Shown piece after piece: positions 12,981 through 13,081 of a stretch of DNA of 13,081 bases; the first letter of the stretch is position 1, and each line of letters begins with the position of its first letter. The notes beneath the pieces were generated by a model that was not told the DNA's origin, searched no databases, and saw only the letters and a list, made by a program, of their open reading frames with translations. Both the position numbers and the translations under genes were made by a program. Source of the DNA: JAUREX01 sp044356825 (lineage in GTDB: Bacteria; Pseudomonadota; Alphaproteobacteria; Rhodobacterales; Rhodobacteraceae); assembly GCA_044356825.1 (NCBI GenBank), contig JBIKVM010000064.1:1-13081 (forward strand), written 5' to 3'.

Positions 12981-13081
12981 TCAGCCGAGGCCCCGGGTCG
13001 AGACGAGCACCGCGCGCGCCTCGGGGCCGAGCCGCGCGATCAGGTGGTCGAGTTCGGCACGATCCTGCGGGCCGAGCGCGG
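12981..13081 (-). CDS. C-terminal end of an unidentified protein (cut by window edge)
   Basis: An open frame enters from the right edge and stops at TGA 12983-12981, giving the last 32 residues. The piece is a charged helix (LGPQDRAELDHLIARLG) followed by ARAVLVSTRGLG. The helix resembles the C-terminal helix seen in many MarR-type regulators, but such helices are common and I do not recognise the protein. G/C-rich third positions and the 31-nt distance to the dehydrogenase start support a real upstream gene in the same operon. Confidence 0.5.
   Translation of the reverse strand, partial: ALGPQDRAELDHLIARLGPEARAVLVSTRGLG

Noticed and set aside
1..13081. CRISPR array, mobile element, tRNA/rRNA or phage genes
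   Set aside because: No regularly spaced repeats, transposase or integrase motifs, terminal repeats or RNA gene signatures were seen on either strand.

Overview
The window is about 13 kb of very GC-rich DNA. Codons strongly prefer G or C at third positions, and the gene families are typical of an alphaproteobacterium, most likely Rhodobacterales (Paracoccus/Rhodovulum/Roseobacter-like). That placement is an inference from composition and gene content only. No rRNA, tRNA, CRISPR array, insertion sequence or phage gene is visible. The genes are tightly packed accessory catabolic genes.

Left part (1-4944, all minus strand, read right to left): an operon of an ABC importer (ATPase, permease, Tat-exported substrate-binding protein), then a perfect 12-bp hairpin, then a Gfo/Idh/MocA-type NAD(P) oxidoreductase and an amidase-signature hydrolase that runs off the left edge. 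Divergent from it (plus strand, 5278-8018) are an RpiR/MurR-type regulator (HTH plus SIS) and, 2 nt downstream, a flavin monooxygenase carrying an extra N-terminal NTF2/SnoaL-like domain. The 333-bp divergent spacer (4945-5277) holds two copies of a TGTRA-N5-TTACA palindrome. One lies inside the candidate importer promoter and one lies next to the regulator's promoter. This matches the site architecture of RpiR-family regulators such as HexR, so the importer, oxidoreductase, amidase, regulator and monooxygenase probably form one regulon for uptake and breakdown of an unidentified (probably nitrogen-containing, amide-yielding) compound.

Middle part (7951-10253): a RidA-family protein on the minus strand overlaps the monooxygenase 3' end tail-to-tail. 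Divergent from RidA is a translationally coupled pair: a short-chain dehydrogenase and a D-threonine-aldolase/D-serine-dehydratase-like PLP enzyme. Together they look like a small D-amino-acid or beta-hydroxy-amino-acid catabolic set with RidA scavenging reactive enamines.

Right part (10254-13081): a 170-bp spacer with two palindromes precedes an adenine-deaminase-family amidohydrolase whose substrate-side loop departs from the usual pattern. It converges on a second short-chain dehydrogenase (minus strand). Upstream of that dehydrogenase is the 3' end of another minus-strand gene, cut by the right edge.

The most informative new-looking element is the paired operator in 4945-5277, which ties the left operon to the RpiR-type regulator and the monooxygenase. 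The substrate of the system cannot be read from sequence alone.
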